Source of the DNA: Struthio camelus
Lineage: Eukaryota; Chordata; Aves; Struthioniformes; Struthionidae
DNA length: 64,000 bases
Direction: 5' to 3'
Assembly: GCF_040807025.1 (NCBI RefSeq)
Contig: NC_090951.1
Coordinates: forward strand, 3,906,001 to 3,970,000
The notes under the pieces were generated by a model that saw only the letters and a program-made list of their open reading frames with translations, had not been told where the DNA came from and did not search any database. The position numbers and the translations under genes are program-made. Of the stretch, positions 33,786 to 45,900 are shown piece by piece (within the stretch, counting starts at the first letter, position 1; every line of letters begins with the position of its first letter).

Positions 33786-36700
33786 CTGCTCCAAGTCTGG
33801 CGCTTGTGTGTGTGTATATACGTGTTTTTTTGCAAGTTTTCTCCCCTTCGCCTTTCCTTCATGCGGAAAAACACGGGGCTCGTTACTTTTGAAACAAAAT
33901 CGTTTTCCTGAAGCCTAGAGGCTTATTATGATTATTTCTTTGGGAAAGGTTTGGTTCGCGTGGAGGGCTGCCGCAAGCGGAATCGTCCAGCTGCGGAGCG
34001 GGACGAGCCGGCGCTGCCGGGGCAGCGGGGCGGCAGCGGGGCCGGGGCCGAGCGCTGCCCCGCTCCGGCGCTGCCGGCCCTTGGCCAGCTTTAAACCGGA
34101 GGGAGATTTCCCAGGCCTCCAAATGCGAGAACGGAAAAAGGACTTGCAGCGGGGATGCTGGCTGAGGGAGTGCTTTTTCTCTTGCTCTGTCTCTGCAAAT
34201 GTAGGCCTTCTGCTCTGCTTTGCATGCCTCCCCGCTCAGCTGCAATGTCCGAAGCGGGGAGCTGCCACGTTATAAACAAACAAGCAGCCCCCCGCTTTTC
34301 CAGGAGGTCCGAAGGGCTGCGAGTTGGTGCGGGTGCTACGGGCTATCATTTAAACCCGAACTCGTAGTGGAGTCTAAAAATATTGCAGGAAGCTCATTTT
34401 AGAATGATTTTACAGCTTTAAACGCCCTCTTACATGAAGATGTGGCTGCTTTAACCTCCTCTTTATCTACCTACACTCCTGTTCGTAATGCCTGGGGCTG
34501 ACAGATGTCACGTCAGAGCCACGAACCTTCCTTTTCCCCAAATCCCTGAAAAGCCACTTTAGTTTATCGCAGAAATGCAAGTAGGGTAGGCGAAGAGTAA
34601 TCCTAAAATCATGTGCCGGCAAAGCCTGAAGCCGGCTTTAGGAGGGAAAGTGCTCCATTTCTTTCGGAGTGTTTTCAAGCCCAGCTCGCTGGAGCCCAGT
34701 TCGCTTTGCAGCTGCAGAGATCGCCCAGAGGCACCGCGCCGTCCAACAACTGACGTGCCATAAAGCCCGCAACAAACGCGGCCCAGAGGGAACATTTTCG
34801 GGCCTTCCTTCGCCCCTCTTCTGCTTGCCTCAACCCCTCCCACCTCCCCAGCATCTTTTAGGGTGAATATATGGGCAGCCGCGGCTGGGTTACAGAACAG
34901 TTACACTTGTAAGAAGCGGTTAAAATCGATGATATAAATTGATTTTGATCGGGTAAATTTCATATGCGCCAGAAACCTGGCAAAAGACACTGAAACGCTC
35001 GATTTAAATGAGAAAAAATGTCCGAGACTCACTAGATCTGTATTTTAAGGAACATTCTTGTAAAACTCTTGCCATTTTTCCTGGCTCACAGAGGGTATTT
35101 TTTCTTTCTTTTTTTTCTCTTTTCTTTTTCTTGAAATAAAATGCAAAGTGCTATTTTAAAGAGAGAAAGATAAAAAACTAAATCGGGGAAGAATTTTTCT
35201 CCCATCCCTTCCCCGAGCTTTTGGCTAGCGGACTTTGCCCCTTCCATCTCGCGTTCCTTCTCTGGCGAAGCGGCTGGAAATCAGGTGTCTGGTGGGGATT
35301 TTCTCAAAGCGGGAGTGCGCCGGGGCACCCCAGCAGCGCCCGACCAGCTGACACTTCCCGAGCCGCTTTCCCACGCGTGTCGGGCCGCGCTGCTGCTGGA
35401 CAGTTCCTGGGGGACCCCGAGCACGTCGGGGCCGCTCGGGGGGCCGCAGGCTTAGCCGGGCTTGGAGGTCCCTTCTCTCGCCCAGGGGGCCTCCCCCCAA
35501 CCCTTTTATGCATTTATTTTGCCATCTCGCCCCGTCGAAGGGAGGGAAGACGTCCACCTTCTCCCCCCCCAGCCCCCCCCCCCCCCCCCGGTCCTAGCTA
35601 ACAGCAATAGCGAGGGCTCTGTCCCCAACAGCGCCGACCCCCGCCCGAGGCTTTCCTCAGCCGCCATCGGGTCCTTCCCCGGGACTGGCCGGTTCCCTTC
35701 GAGACGGCATCGCCTCTCGCAGCGGCCGCAGCTGACGACGGCAGTAACGCCGGGACTGCTCGTGGTAACAGTAACGAGGTGCATCCCGGTGGGCCCTGCC
35801 GTGTGCCCGGGTCTTTTCCCCCTCCCCTGCAAATGGCAGGATTTCAGCGGCTTGGCCGCAATATAAAAGCCCTCTATTAGGTGCTGAGAGCAATGGGGAC
35901 CCAGGAGCTTGTTTTCTGCTCGGCGCTTGCAGGATCAGGCCTCCCCCTGGCCTGACACAGCACAGGGGCAGGCTGTCCCTCCAGCCCCTCTCCGGGGCAA
36001 AGCCTCCTGTCATCTCCCCCAGCCCCAGGAAAAGCCCTGGAAAGCCAGGAAAGGCCGAGTGGTTCCGGGCAGCGCCGTCGATGCCCGACGCCGGGGCGCT
36101 GCTCAGCCAGACCCCGACCCGGGGCGCCGGGCACGGGCGCGGTGCTGAGCGCATCCTCCTTTCGCTGTGCCTGCCCTCCGTCCTGCGAGGACTAGCTCCA
36201 TCTGCCTCTTTTCTAACCAAGGCGCTTGAGAGCTTTCGAGCCCCAGCCGTCCCCTTCCCCCCACCACCCCCACCCCCTGTCTTTCCTGGGGGAGCCCTTT
36301 TCGGAGAGCTCATTTTTGCAGGCGAGGCGAGAGCCAAGCGCTGGGCACTGTCCCCTAAGAGGGACCTGTCTGGGGCCGCATTTAAAGACTCAAAGATGGG
36401 GTTCACAGCCTCCCGGCCCCCTGGCTCGTTTGGCGGGACCCTCCCTGGTGGCCGTCGGGGGTCCTACAGGGGTCCCGTGATCAGATCCGGGGAGGAGGGA
36501 TCCAGGGGTGACTAACCGGGGCCATGAGATGTTTTTCGCGACAGGTGATTTAAACCAGGCCAGGGCAGAGGCGGGGGCAGGAAGCAGCACGGAGTAACGC
36601 AGCCCTGAAATATAGACAGTCCGTCCCCTCGGTATGGCCCCGACATGTCCTCTCTCATCCCCGACGCTCCCCCTTTCCCCCATCTGTCCCCTCGTTGGGG

Positions 36701-37640
36701 GGCAGCCCACCCTTCTAGTGCTTAGGACAACGTCTGCACCCAAGCTTGGCCAGATCGGGCCCTGTAGGCCCTTGCAACTGAGAGACCAGCATAAATCCCC
36801 ACGTAGCACGGTCTTTGGGCCAAACCTGGCCCCACTGGGGCCAGCTGAAGGCTGCTCTATGGCCGGTTACACCGGGCCCGGGCCCAGCGTGGTTCTGGGC
36901 AGCAGATGAGGATGGTGGTTGGGTTTTTATTGCTGCATTGCCATTAACCTGCGGATATGCAAACCTGTCTGAAAGCCCAGACGACTCTGGGTTTTGGAAG
37001 GGGAAGGGCCGGAAGTTTTCCAGCTCGTCCCCTCTCTGCGCTGCCGGGAAGGTCTGTGTTGTGTGCAGGCAATCCTGCGGCCTGGCCAAGCGAGCGAGTT
37101 TCCCTGCTGCTGTAGGACCCGGGTAAAACACACTCCCTTCAGGAAGGTCTAAGTACAACACAGGCACGGAGCTATCTGTCTGGGGAGGGCTGCTAGCTCT
37201 TCTGTCACTTAGGAGAGGGCTTTGCAAAAAGCGCATACCAGGCACTGGAGGTCGGGAAAGGAAGAAACTTGTCCCCCCTGCCTGACTCTGTGCTAATGTC
37301 GAGCGACCTTGTGGCTGTACAGTGCCGTGCATGTCACCCCAGGTGAGGGACTGGCAGTTCTGATCGGACCCCTCTGTGCAGCAGTTTCTAAGGGAGCCTT
37401 GGCCTGCAGCGGGTGAACCGCGCCATCTCTGAGGAGCAGGGCTAATCACCACTGTGAAACAGGTTTTGACTCGGGGCTGGGGCTGGGGGAAGCCACACAC
37501 GAATGTCACTGTTCAAACCTGCAGGTTTTTACCCCCTCTGAGGTAGCTCCCTGAAGCGCTGGAGCAACCCAGATGCTCCAGGCTCTCTTGGCTCCCTCCG
37601 GTCCCTGGGCCTACAGTGGGGAGAGGCGGGCTGCAGCACG
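33786..37640. other. FOXC2-FOXL1 intergenic region, left part
   Basis: GC-rich DNA with CpG-dense stretches at about 33.94-34.35, 35.2-36.2 and 36.4-36.5 kb, separated by AT-rich islands (for example 34.9-35.2 kb). Open frames up to 264 codons occur on both strands but overlap each other, carry no domain and reflect base composition. No gene is recognised. Confidence 0.7.
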
Positions 37641-38010
37641 AGTAGGGAGCATAGATTTATGCCACACTCCCCAGGTCTGGGCCTGGCTGAGGCAAGAGTG
37701 AGAAGTACAGATTTATGCCTTGCTTTCCGGGTCCGGGCTGGTATGCAACACGAGTGGGGAGCACAGATTTATGCCCCGCTCCCCATATTCGGGCCAGGCT
37801 GCGGCAGGAGTGCGGAGCATAGATTTATGCCCCACTCAGCGGGGCCCTAAGCCGGGCTGCAACAGGAGCGGGGAGCACAGATTTATGCCTTGCTCTCCCA
37901 GTCCGGGCTGGCATGCAACAGGAGAGGGGAGCACAGATTTATGCCCTGCTCCCCAGGCTCGGGCAGGGCTGCGGCAGGAATAGGGAGCACGGGTTTATGC
38001 CCCACTCAGC
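37641..38010. repeat. 56-bp minisatellite, 7 copies, with 170-bp higher-order unit
   Basis: The core GGGGAGCACAGATTTATGCC recurs with its variable AYAGATTT word at 37651, 37707, 37763, 37819, 37877, 37933 and 37989. Spacing is 56 bases except one step of 58. Copies 2-3-4 and 5-6-7 are displaced by exactly 170 bases and share copy-specific linkers, so a three-unit block was duplicated. Period 56 is not divisible by three, so it does not encode a repeated peptide. Confidence 0.97.
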
Positions 38011-40450
38011 AGGGGCCTCGGGCGGGAGCGCTCCTCGCTCCTGCTTTAAAAGCGCCTGTCAGCTGGAGAGGAGGGGAAAGACGTCCAGGAGCGCCTCCGT
38101 CGCCGGCTCCGCATTTCTTCCGCTCAGGGGAAGGGCTACAACAACAATAACAACAACAAAATCCCTCTAAACCGCGTCACTCGCTTTCAGCCGCTCTCTT
38201 CCCCGGTCACCCTGCGGCTACAGGAGCCTCTCCGATTACAGACACTGTCGAGGGCTGCTCCTGGGCAGATAACGCAGCGAGTTTCAGCAATGCTGTGAGC
38301 AGGAAGAAGGACCAGACAGAAAAGCCGCATCCCCGCCTCCAAGGATTTCCTACCGCTAAGAGGGGGAGAAGAGGGGAAGAAAGGAGGAAGCGACGATCTT
38401 ACTGGGGGAGAAGGGTGGGGGAATAAGCGGGGGAGCCCGTATGCTTGTCTCCTGCCATACAGGCGAGTATTTAGTATTTTAATAATTCGTGCTTGGAGTG
38501 TCCCAAGGAGCAGGTGACTGACCCGAGGTGGGAAGGAGGCTGTACGGGACGGGGGTGACCCTCGGCGCTGGTCTCCCGCTCGCAGGCTGCCTTGAGGGTG
38601 CCGGCTCGGTGTCGGCCGGGTGAACGGATCTGGGCTCTGCCTCATGCCTCCTGGGTGAGGATGCTGCCGGGGGGCTGCCGGGAAGAGCTGAGCCCTCCTG
38701 CTCCCTTCGAAGTGAGGGACGGCCCCCAGGCCCTCCTTCCGCCTCCTCGCTTTGTTTTACTTGGGGTTTTATTGCATTTATCGCACGCCGGATGGGTTCT
38801 GGGGGAGGCGGCGGGTCCGGGCGGCCGGCGGCTGTCTGCACCGAGGGGGAGTGGATGCGGCTTTACTTGCATGGGCGGTGTTAACGGGGCTGGATTAGTT
38901 CCCCCCCTGCCTGAGACGAGCCAGTGAGCGGAGAGATTCCCCCAGCCCCTCGTGGAGAAGCGACCTCCGTACACACCCCCTCTATATTTCATGTACAGGC
39001 ATGGCGTCTCAAAGCAGTTAGAAACCATTTGCGGCTCCAAAGCAGTCACGCTGTCTTTTACCCCAGGGGTTAAACGTCCTCGCCCGCTGCATTACTCGGA
39101 AAACGGAGGGATAGGAGCGGAAGAAAATCGATGGGCAGCTGGGCGGAAAGGGAACCTCCAGGGAGGTCCCAGCAGGGCATCGCCAAGGCCGCGGTGTGCT
39201 GGGAGATATCCCCGAGCCCAGCTTTTACTTCTTCCCTTCCAGGTAAAAAACCCCGCCGTGGTCGCTACGTGCGGGCGAGGAGCTGTAGTGACGGGTTATT
39301 TCTCTCTGAAGGAGAACGATCCTTCGGGGAGGGAGGACGAAGGAGGCTAAGAAGACGGTGCTGGAGTCCCCATTCTCTGGATCAGGCCCTGCCAGACCAG
39401 CATCCCTGGTGTCCTCCTTGAGCAGAGACGGTGGCAGCTCCAGAGCTGGCGCTCCCTCTGCTGAAACGAGCCCGACTCACCCACGACCTCCAGGAAATGC
39501 CTCGTGCTTCATTTCCAGGGCCTTATGCAGGGGGATTCCCGCCCCCTCCCCTCCAGCCCTCCTCTTCCCTCCCCAAGAGGTGATGCTCCGCGGGCAGGAT
39601 CTAAGGGCTCTAACGCAGCGCCCCGCCGAGCCTCCCGGGCCTGGGGAAACAGCCGACACCTCCAGCCGAATCGGAATCCCTCAGGGCCTCGGATTAGAAC
39701 TGCTACATCAGTAAATTTAAAACAAGAAAAAGAAAAAAAAACCCAAAACAGAAAACACAGCCCGCAACCTGGACGTTTATACAGAAAAAGAGCATCACAA
39801 ATTCCTAATGTAAGCACCGGCCAGCTGTGTGCACTTGTAAAGTTGTTATAATCCCCCTCCTTGTTATAAACAGGAAAGTACATAATATAAAGCAACAGGC
39901 CCGCATTCACAAATACTGACCCTCCTCCCAGCGCCTGCCAAATTCCCCTTTCGTGAAGCTCGCTGTACCCCGGGTGCCTCCCCCGGCCCCGCCAGCCGTG
40001 CCCGGGGCTGCTGCGGAGCCCCCGCCGCGCCCCGCCCGGGCTCGGCCGCCTCCCCCGGGGCCGCGGCGGCCGGGCCGGGCCGGGCCGGGCCGCTCCGCTC
40101 CAACAGCTCCCGCTGGCTGCACACACCGGCTCCGGCACTCCGGCCACCAGCACCGGGATCCCCCCAAATAACTCTTCCCCTCGGGCAGAGACAGGCCCCC
40201 GCTTCTTTCCTCCCTGCGGATCATCCCTGTGGCAGCGCTCGCTTCTCTTCTGATCGATCTCCTTCTCTCTCTCTCTTTTTTTTTCTTTTAGTTTAATACC
40301 CCTCTTTTCCTCCAGGGTTTCCTTGCCCGTTCCTCCCCGAGCTCCAGCAGTGTACATCCTGCTCTGCTGTGTGTGCTTACAGCGTCAAAGGGTGGACGTG
40401 ATATTTCAAACATCAGATCAGTGCGTTTATATATTGGGTGCCCGGAAATT
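38011..40450. other. FOXC2-FOXL1 intergenic region, right part
   Basis: CpG-rich blocks at about 38.55-38.86 and 39.9-40.2 kb, an (AAC)n run at 38136-38160, a G/A-rich strand near 38.36-38.42 kb and a (GGGCC)n run at about 40066-40091. No gene is recognised. Long antisense frames here are composition artefacts. Confidence 0.65.
40066..40091. repeat. (CCGGG)n repeat
   Basis: Five-base GGGCC units are repeated about five times in a CpG-rich block. Confidence 0.9.
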
Positions 40451-40455
40451 TTTCC

Positions 40456-40700
40456 AAATAAACACAGCTTGATTCGACTTGGGTGGGCAGACTTATCAAC
40501 AGACTAATTCTATAAACAAATGAAGGAATAACCCGGAGACCATTGGCTGGTACCAGCAAGACACGTGGAGAGAGCTTGGAGTTTTGTAGCAATGAAATTT
40601 TAATTAATGTGGGTGGGCTGAGAACACAAACGACTGTTTATCAGAGACAATTTATTTTCCAGTGCTAAGTCAACATATAATAGCAAACTTACAACAATTA
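40456..40700 (+). promoter_or_regulatory. FOXL1: Candidate FOXL1 promoter-proximal region
   Basis: Within about 430 bases of the start codon lie two TGGGTGGGC words (40480-40488 and 40610-40618, one mismatch to the GLI consensus TGGGTGGTC), an inverted CCAAT box (ATTGG at 40542), an E-box CACGTG (about 40562), forkhead-type words ATAAACA (40458) and TGTTTA (40635), and TATA-like ATATAATA (about 40675). The exact start of transcription cannot be read from the sequence. Confidence 0.45.
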
Positions 40701-40885
40701 TTTAACTTTTTTTTTTTTTTAAGAGCTATGAAGCAGGGACAGAGGCAGAGTGAGCTCGTTCAGGCAGGGTTGGGATCTCAGCTAGCACAAATAGCTCCCT
40801 GGTGGACTCTTCCCAGGTTTCTGCCCTGCCCTGTCCCTTCTCCCTGCTCCGAGGGGGAAGACCCGGAGCTAAAAGCCCATCCGCG

Positions 40886-41884
40886 ATGAGCCACATTTAC
40901 AGCAGCCACCTCTCGCCCATGGGCAGCTCCTCCATGGTGTATCTCCCCGCAGCGCTGGGCTTCGCCTCCAGCAGCGTGCTCTCCCGGCAGGACCCCCCGC
41001 AGAAGCCCCCGTACAGCTACATCGCCCTCATCGCCATGGCCATCAAGGAGGCTCCGGAGCAGAAGGTGACCCTCAGCGGCATCTACCAGTTCATCATGGA
41101 CCGCTTCCCCTTCTACCACGACAACAAGCAGGGCTGGCAGAACAGCATCCGCCACAACCTCTCGCTCAACGACTGCTTCATCAAGGTGCCGCGGGAGAAG
41201 GGCCGACCCGGCAAGGGCAGCTACTGGACCCTGGACCCGCGGTGCCTGGACATGTTCGAGAACGGCAACTACCGGCGGAGGAAGAGGAAGCCCAAAGCGG
41301 CGGGGGCGCCGGAGGCGAGGGGTAGCGCGGCCCCCGAGGAGCCCAAGCGGCTCCGGGGCAGCCCGGGCGGGCAGAACCCGGCACCGGACTCGGGCGACGA
41401 GGGCGCCGAGGGCCGGGGAGGCGGCGGGCGCTGGCGGGCGGCGGCGGGCGCTGGCGGGGAGCCGGCGGCGGCCGGGGGCCGGCGGAGCTGCAGCGGGGAG
41501 CCGGCCCCCACCGAGAGCCGGCCCCCGCGGCGGGAGGCCGAGCCGCAGCCGCCGGCCGCCGCTCCGGGGGGGGCCCCCGGCGGGCAGCCCCCCGCCGCCC
41601 CCCCGCCGCATAAGGGCGCCCCGCGCTGCCGCAGCTTCAGCATCGAGAGCATCCTGGCGCAGGGGCTGCGGCAGCCCCCCCCCGGGGCCGCCCCCAAGGC
41701 GGCTCTCGAGAGCCCCGTCGGCTGCTTCGGCGGCTCCCTCGTCGCCGGCGGCAGCTTCGGGCCGGCTTTCAACGCCTCCCTCATGCTCGACTCCCAGGTG
41801 CACGGGAGGCTTTATCACATCGGCATCCCCTTCCTCTCCTGCCTCCCTCTCCACTTCTCCGAGACGGTATTTAATTTCCAGTAG
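40886..41884 (+). CDS. FOXL1: FOXL1, forkhead box L1 transcription factor (single exon)
   Basis: This intronless gene encodes 332 residues (about 345 in human). The start is placed at [11 protein letters not shown] because mammalian FOXL1 begins MSH and G stands at -3. The frame is open 28 codons further upstream, but that stretch lacks similarity. The forkhead domain is at about 40-134 ([20 protein letters not shown] through [14 protein letters not shown]), with [13 protein letters not shown] and [14 protein letters not shown] Gly/Ala/Pro-rich linker (about 138-245) precedes SFSIESIL at 250-257, an eh1/Groucho-type motif, and the conserved tail [20 protein letters not shown], ending ETVFNFQ. 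It is a nuclear regulator in gut mesenchyme, known as a Hedgehog target with FOXF1. Position 8 kb downstream of FOXC2 matches amniote synteny. Confidence 0.97.
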   Translation: MSHIYSSHLSPMGSSSMVYLPAALGFASSSVLSRQDPPQKPPYSYIALIAMAIKEAPEQKVTLSGIYQFIMDRFPFYHDNKQGWQNSIRHNLSLNDCFIKVPREKGRPGKGSYWTLDPRCLDMFENGNYRRRKRKPKAAGAPEARGSAAPEEPKRLRGSPGGQNPAPDSGDEGAEGRGGGGRWRAAAGAGGEPAAAGGRRSCSGEPAPTESRPPRREAEPQPPAAAPGGAPGGQPPAAPPPHKGAPRCRSFSIESILAQGLRQPPPGAAPKAALESPVGCFGGSLVAGGSFGPAFNASLMLDSQVHGRLYHIGIPFLSCLPLHFSETVFNFQ

Positions 41885-42431
41885 TTCCCCCATAATGATG
41901 CTCCCCATCCCCCTCGCCCCCCTGCAGTCTAGTCGCTGCTCCCGGCCCGGGGCAGGATGGGGGGGAGAGACCGGACTCAGACCTCACCAAGCGGGTAAAG
42001 ACCAAAACATGATGTTAAAGGTGACTCAGGATTTCAGGGCATTTTCAAGGCACGTCTTGCTGCGGAGCTCTCTTTAGCGATTGCCTCCCCTGCCAGATCG
42101 ACTTTTAAAGGTAAAACGGTTTTCTTTTCACGTCGGTGATGGAGAAGCGGAGACAGGCGGTGGGATTCCCACGCTCGCCTCGGTCCCCCGTCGCGTCTGT
42201 TCTGCAGGTTTAGTCTTTGCATCCGTCAGGTTTTCCAGATCTGCTTTCTGCCGAGCCCCTCGCCTCTCCGGTTTTCTTCCTTTTTCTTTAGAAAACCAAA
42301 CCCGCCCCTTTTATCCTTGGGGGAGGGGGCTGTGTTTTGTCTTGCCATTAATACCCACCGGTGCCTACACACAAATACTTCCTGAGGTGTTGCCTTCCAG
42401 TCCTTGGCGTGGGTGAAAGGCAGGTAATCGG

Positions 42432-42437
42432 AATAAA
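42432..42437 (+). terminator. FOXL1: Candidate FOXL1 poly(A) signal (proximal)
   Basis: First AATAAA after the stop (550 bases on), followed within about 50 bases by TCTCCTGTG. It may be the 3' end of FOXL1; 42989-42994 is an alternative. Confidence 0.4.
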
Positions 42438-42774
42438 CGGAGCTAAAATAAGGACAGACGAAATAAGGCAGTCTCCTGTGCAGTCATGCTTGCTTTGACT
42501 CAGCACCATATATAACTCACGGCGTTAACTCAAGCTGGTTTCCTGCCTGGCTCTTGTACTTCTAGAGTATCACTACAGCGTTTCTGTCTCACTGCTGTGG
42601 CTAAGCAGAGAGAAGGGGACAGACAAACACACGTGTCTTGAACGAAGAGAAGCTGCCCGTGTCCATGTCTTGCTGGGATCAGTTACTTCTTACCAAAAAG
42701 ACTGAACCAGGGCTGTGGAAGCCAATCTTGGCGTTCTGGAGTAGCTGTGTTAACAATCCAGACAACTACTAGGG

Positions 42775-42808
42775 GGAAAAAAAAAAAGAGAGAGAGAAAA
42801 AAGATATG
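42775..42808. repeat. A-run and (GA)n simple repeat
   Basis: Eleven or so A residues, then GAGAGAGAGA and further A-rich sequence. Confidence 0.85.
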
Positions 42809-42988
42809 AACTATTTCTCAAAATTTTATTTTTTCTTAAAGAAGGAAGAATCCAGACACATTATAAGCAACCGGGAATATTTCTTATTTTTGCCATAAAT
42901 AGAGGCTTTTTATATATTAGTGGATAAATGCCCTTTGGGAAAAAAGATCTATAGTCTCAATTTTCACTATGAAACCCCATCTATATCC

Positions 42989-42994
42989 AATAAA
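42989..42994 (+). terminator. FOXL1: Candidate FOXL1 poly(A) signal (distal)
   Basis: AATAAA followed by AGTATTTTGTCC and CTGTGGCTG, a plausible U/GU-rich element, 1.1 kb after the stop. Confidence 0.35.
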
Positions 42995-42999
42995 AGTAT

Positions 43000-45900
43000 T
43001 TTGTCCAGTACTGTGGCTGACTCATTCTGAGCTCACCTCCACCTCTGCAGCCGGAGGGTCTGGCAGCGGAGCAGGGCCTTCCCCGGGCTCGCAGGCTGGC
43101 GGGTGGCCCTGCAGAAGCGCTACACATATCCTTGAGCCTGCGTGCAGCAGTGAGCTCTGGGGAATTTGAAGTACAAATATCTGGGTAATGGCATGATGCA
43201 CTGCACTGCCAGAAGAAGGTAAAAGGTGAGAAGCTAAAAATAGGGGCTTGGGAAATTACCCGTTTCTAGTAACTGAGACAACATTTCCTGAAGCACTTCT
43301 GTTTCTCCTCCTTCCCCCATCCTTCCATCCCACCCCAACCCACCAGAAAAGCCTGCCCTAAAATAAACACCTTGACTATTGAAAATCTGGGTTTCTCAGG
43401 AAAGCTGTGATCCAGCCTTTCCAGAGAAAGGTCAGCACCTCCTCCCTGAAGGTGCTGCCAATCTATCTTGCCATTTAGACTAGGAGTTGAGGGGAAAAGC
43501 GTTGCACCACTGGGCAAAGAGCTGTGATGTGGGCAAGTGCAGAAAATCCCTGAAAGGTGGGAAGGAGTGCTGCATTTCCTAAAAGGAAGATGTTCATAGA
43601 TGGATCCCTAGACAGAGACAGCTACAGCCTTTCACAAAAGTGTGCTGACTCACTCAGTGAAGAAAAAATGAGGGTGGGAGGGTGAGCTTTTTATACAGAT
43701 TGGCAAGAGGGACTTTAAATAAAATCCCTGCCATATTTTCTATTTGTGCCAATTCGTGTTTAAACACCTCTTAAGTCCATTTTCTAAATCTGTGACACTG
43801 AATCAGCAAAAAAAAAAAAAAAAGGGCTTGCACAAATGAAGAAACCGCAGCCTGGTCAAAGCCACATGTGCCCCCACCATAATTTACAGGGCTGTACAGA
43901 TGCTGAGAGGGTTAATGCTCCTAGCTTCAAAATCCCTTGTCCCTACAGTGCCACACGTGTAATCAGATATGTATTATAGCAAGTTAAATAAATGGCCACT
44001 TTGTGAGGAGGTTTCGAGCAAAGGCTTGAGGCAGGCATCACAAGTCCTTTAGGAGTCCGGGTGGTAGCATCACTCGTGGAAAGCAGCAGGGTTAGAGAAG
44101 GGAAAAGATCCTGCTTAGCTCTTGTCCAGTGGTGAGGGAGACCTCAGGTCACCCCTCCACCCCCAGCTGCTTATATGCAATAGGATTTCAGCTCGTGAGT
44201 GAGATGGGGGGTTAATCCTGCCTCCGAGGAAGTGCATGAGGCCAGGTCTCCATCTAGTTCGAGAGCCCATTTCCACGGCTGGCCAGTGTTGCCGGCTTCA
44301 GATGGAGAAGCTGCCTCCTTGACCTCAGTTCAGCCTGGCCCACTGAAGGGCTTTGCCCCTGGAAGTGGTTACTTATGCTCTCAATCACGAGGGGTTTATA
44401 CCTAGAAAAACCTTTTCCCTTGTCTAAAAAAACTCCCCTGAGGTAGCTGTGGATATGCCCAGAAGCCATGGGGAAGTTCCCCCCTTATCACCCGTGGGAG
44501 CACGATCCGGCTTCAGCCGTGCCACCCTCACCAGCACGTTGTGTACGTCCAGCACACTGCTAGCGAGCAGCTGCTGCTGCTGCGGGCGAGCGTGTCCTCC
44601 CGCGCGCCTGGAGCGCGGGGACAGCCACAGGCCAAAGGAATCCACTGGGAGCTGTCCTGTCACTATTTCACCTGTGTCTTCAGTCTCAGCTGGTTCCCTC
44701 TCTCCTGACTTGGCATCCTCACTGTGTCCCCCCGGTTTCAGGACCCCTCAGCTCCCGTCATAGCTCCCAAAATACCTCCTTGCACCTGCAGATGGTTTTT
44801 CAGTCCTTTTCTGAAAGCCCAGGAGGAACAGGGAGCAGCCACTGTAACTGCTTCCTCCATCCCATATCCTCCACCTCAAGGGAAAGGAAGAGGTGGTCCT
44901 TCCTGCAGCAGTGCAGCTTTTGGGGGTAGATCTTTGCCTTTTGCAGGTGTCCTGCAAAGATCAAGCTAAGCCACCCCTCTCTCCTCCTGGTGGAAAATTC
45001 CCCCTCCTTTCAACCCACCAGTGCCTCAGGGATACTTGGCGGTACAAAGTTTTACAAATTAATATTGCATTGTTTACAGGGTCACTTGTTTTTACTGGTT
45101 CAAACCGGCCTGCCTTTCAAATATGTGCCAGGTCTTCTCATTTTTGCACTGTGATGGAAAAGAAAATAATAAAAAGAAATGGCTGAGTAGCTTTTTCATT
45201 TTCTTAAGGTCCAGGTCAAAAGTAAACAAATCGTCTGAAGGAAGGAGACTGAAACTGGGCTTTCAGCTTGACTGGTACATGATGTATGTTTTTATCACAG
45301 ACATGTTTGTTGAGATTTAACTCTCTTTTTAATGAGATGGGAGTTTATTTTCTGCGAGGCTTTGCTTATGGTGACATTTTATTTTATTTCTGTTTTGTTG
45401 TAGTGGAATGGGACTCAGCACAGCTGCAGTGTTTAAAAACCACACTGGGCTTGATTTCAGTTTTATTTGCAAGAGTAAAATTAATAGACTTAGCATGTTC
45501 TGCACAAAGGTGAAACAGGCTTGAATGAACTCGGAGTTAAGCAGAGAGCTATGAGTGGCAATTTGGAGTGAACTGGGAGCGGGCGATCAGTGTAACTTGC
45601 GGAGGACGAATACCGAGAAAAAAGGGTCTTGTTGCCAACACGCAGAATGACTAACCACACACTGCTTTAGCACGTCATCTGTTTACATACAGAACAGCAG
45701 AAGTAATGGTACAATAAAAACGATAGCACGCTGGTGCAGAGAAATAAGTGTACGTGTTGATACACCACTACCTGTCATTTCTATCTAACTGCACATCCTT
45801 TATTCCTCTACACAGCTACAGCTGCAAATTGTGGTGCGGTGCAATGCTAAACGGGCAGTGTGTCAGATGAACATAAATGACTTGACAAGCTGCAAAAATT

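Noticed and set aside
37659..38170. Overlapping frames across the 56-bp array, and a CRISPR-like look
   Set aside because: Period 56 shifts the frame at each unit, so no repeated peptide is made. Whole units, linkers included, are duplicated, unlike CRISPR repeats with unrelated spacers, and the DNA is vertebrate.
39509..40357. 282-codon minus-strand frame upstream of FOXL1
   Set aside because: It crosses a (GGGCC)n run and CpG-rich DNA, has no recognisable domain, and overlaps other open frames on the opposite strand.
40802..40885. Upstream extension of FOXL1 by 28 codons (MDSSQV...)
   Set aside because: No similarity to FOXL1 N-termini. The internal ATG at 40886 matches the conserved MSH start and has G at -3.
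40778..41908. 376-codon antisense frame over FOXL1
   Set aside because: It is a mirror of the GC-rich FOXL1 coding strand; composition is Gly/Arg/Pro/Ala-rich with no domain, and the forkhead frame fully explains the region.
43830..43880. Weak MIR-like stretch (GAAGAAACCGCAGCCTGG)
   Set aside because: The similarity is too short and diverged to support a call.
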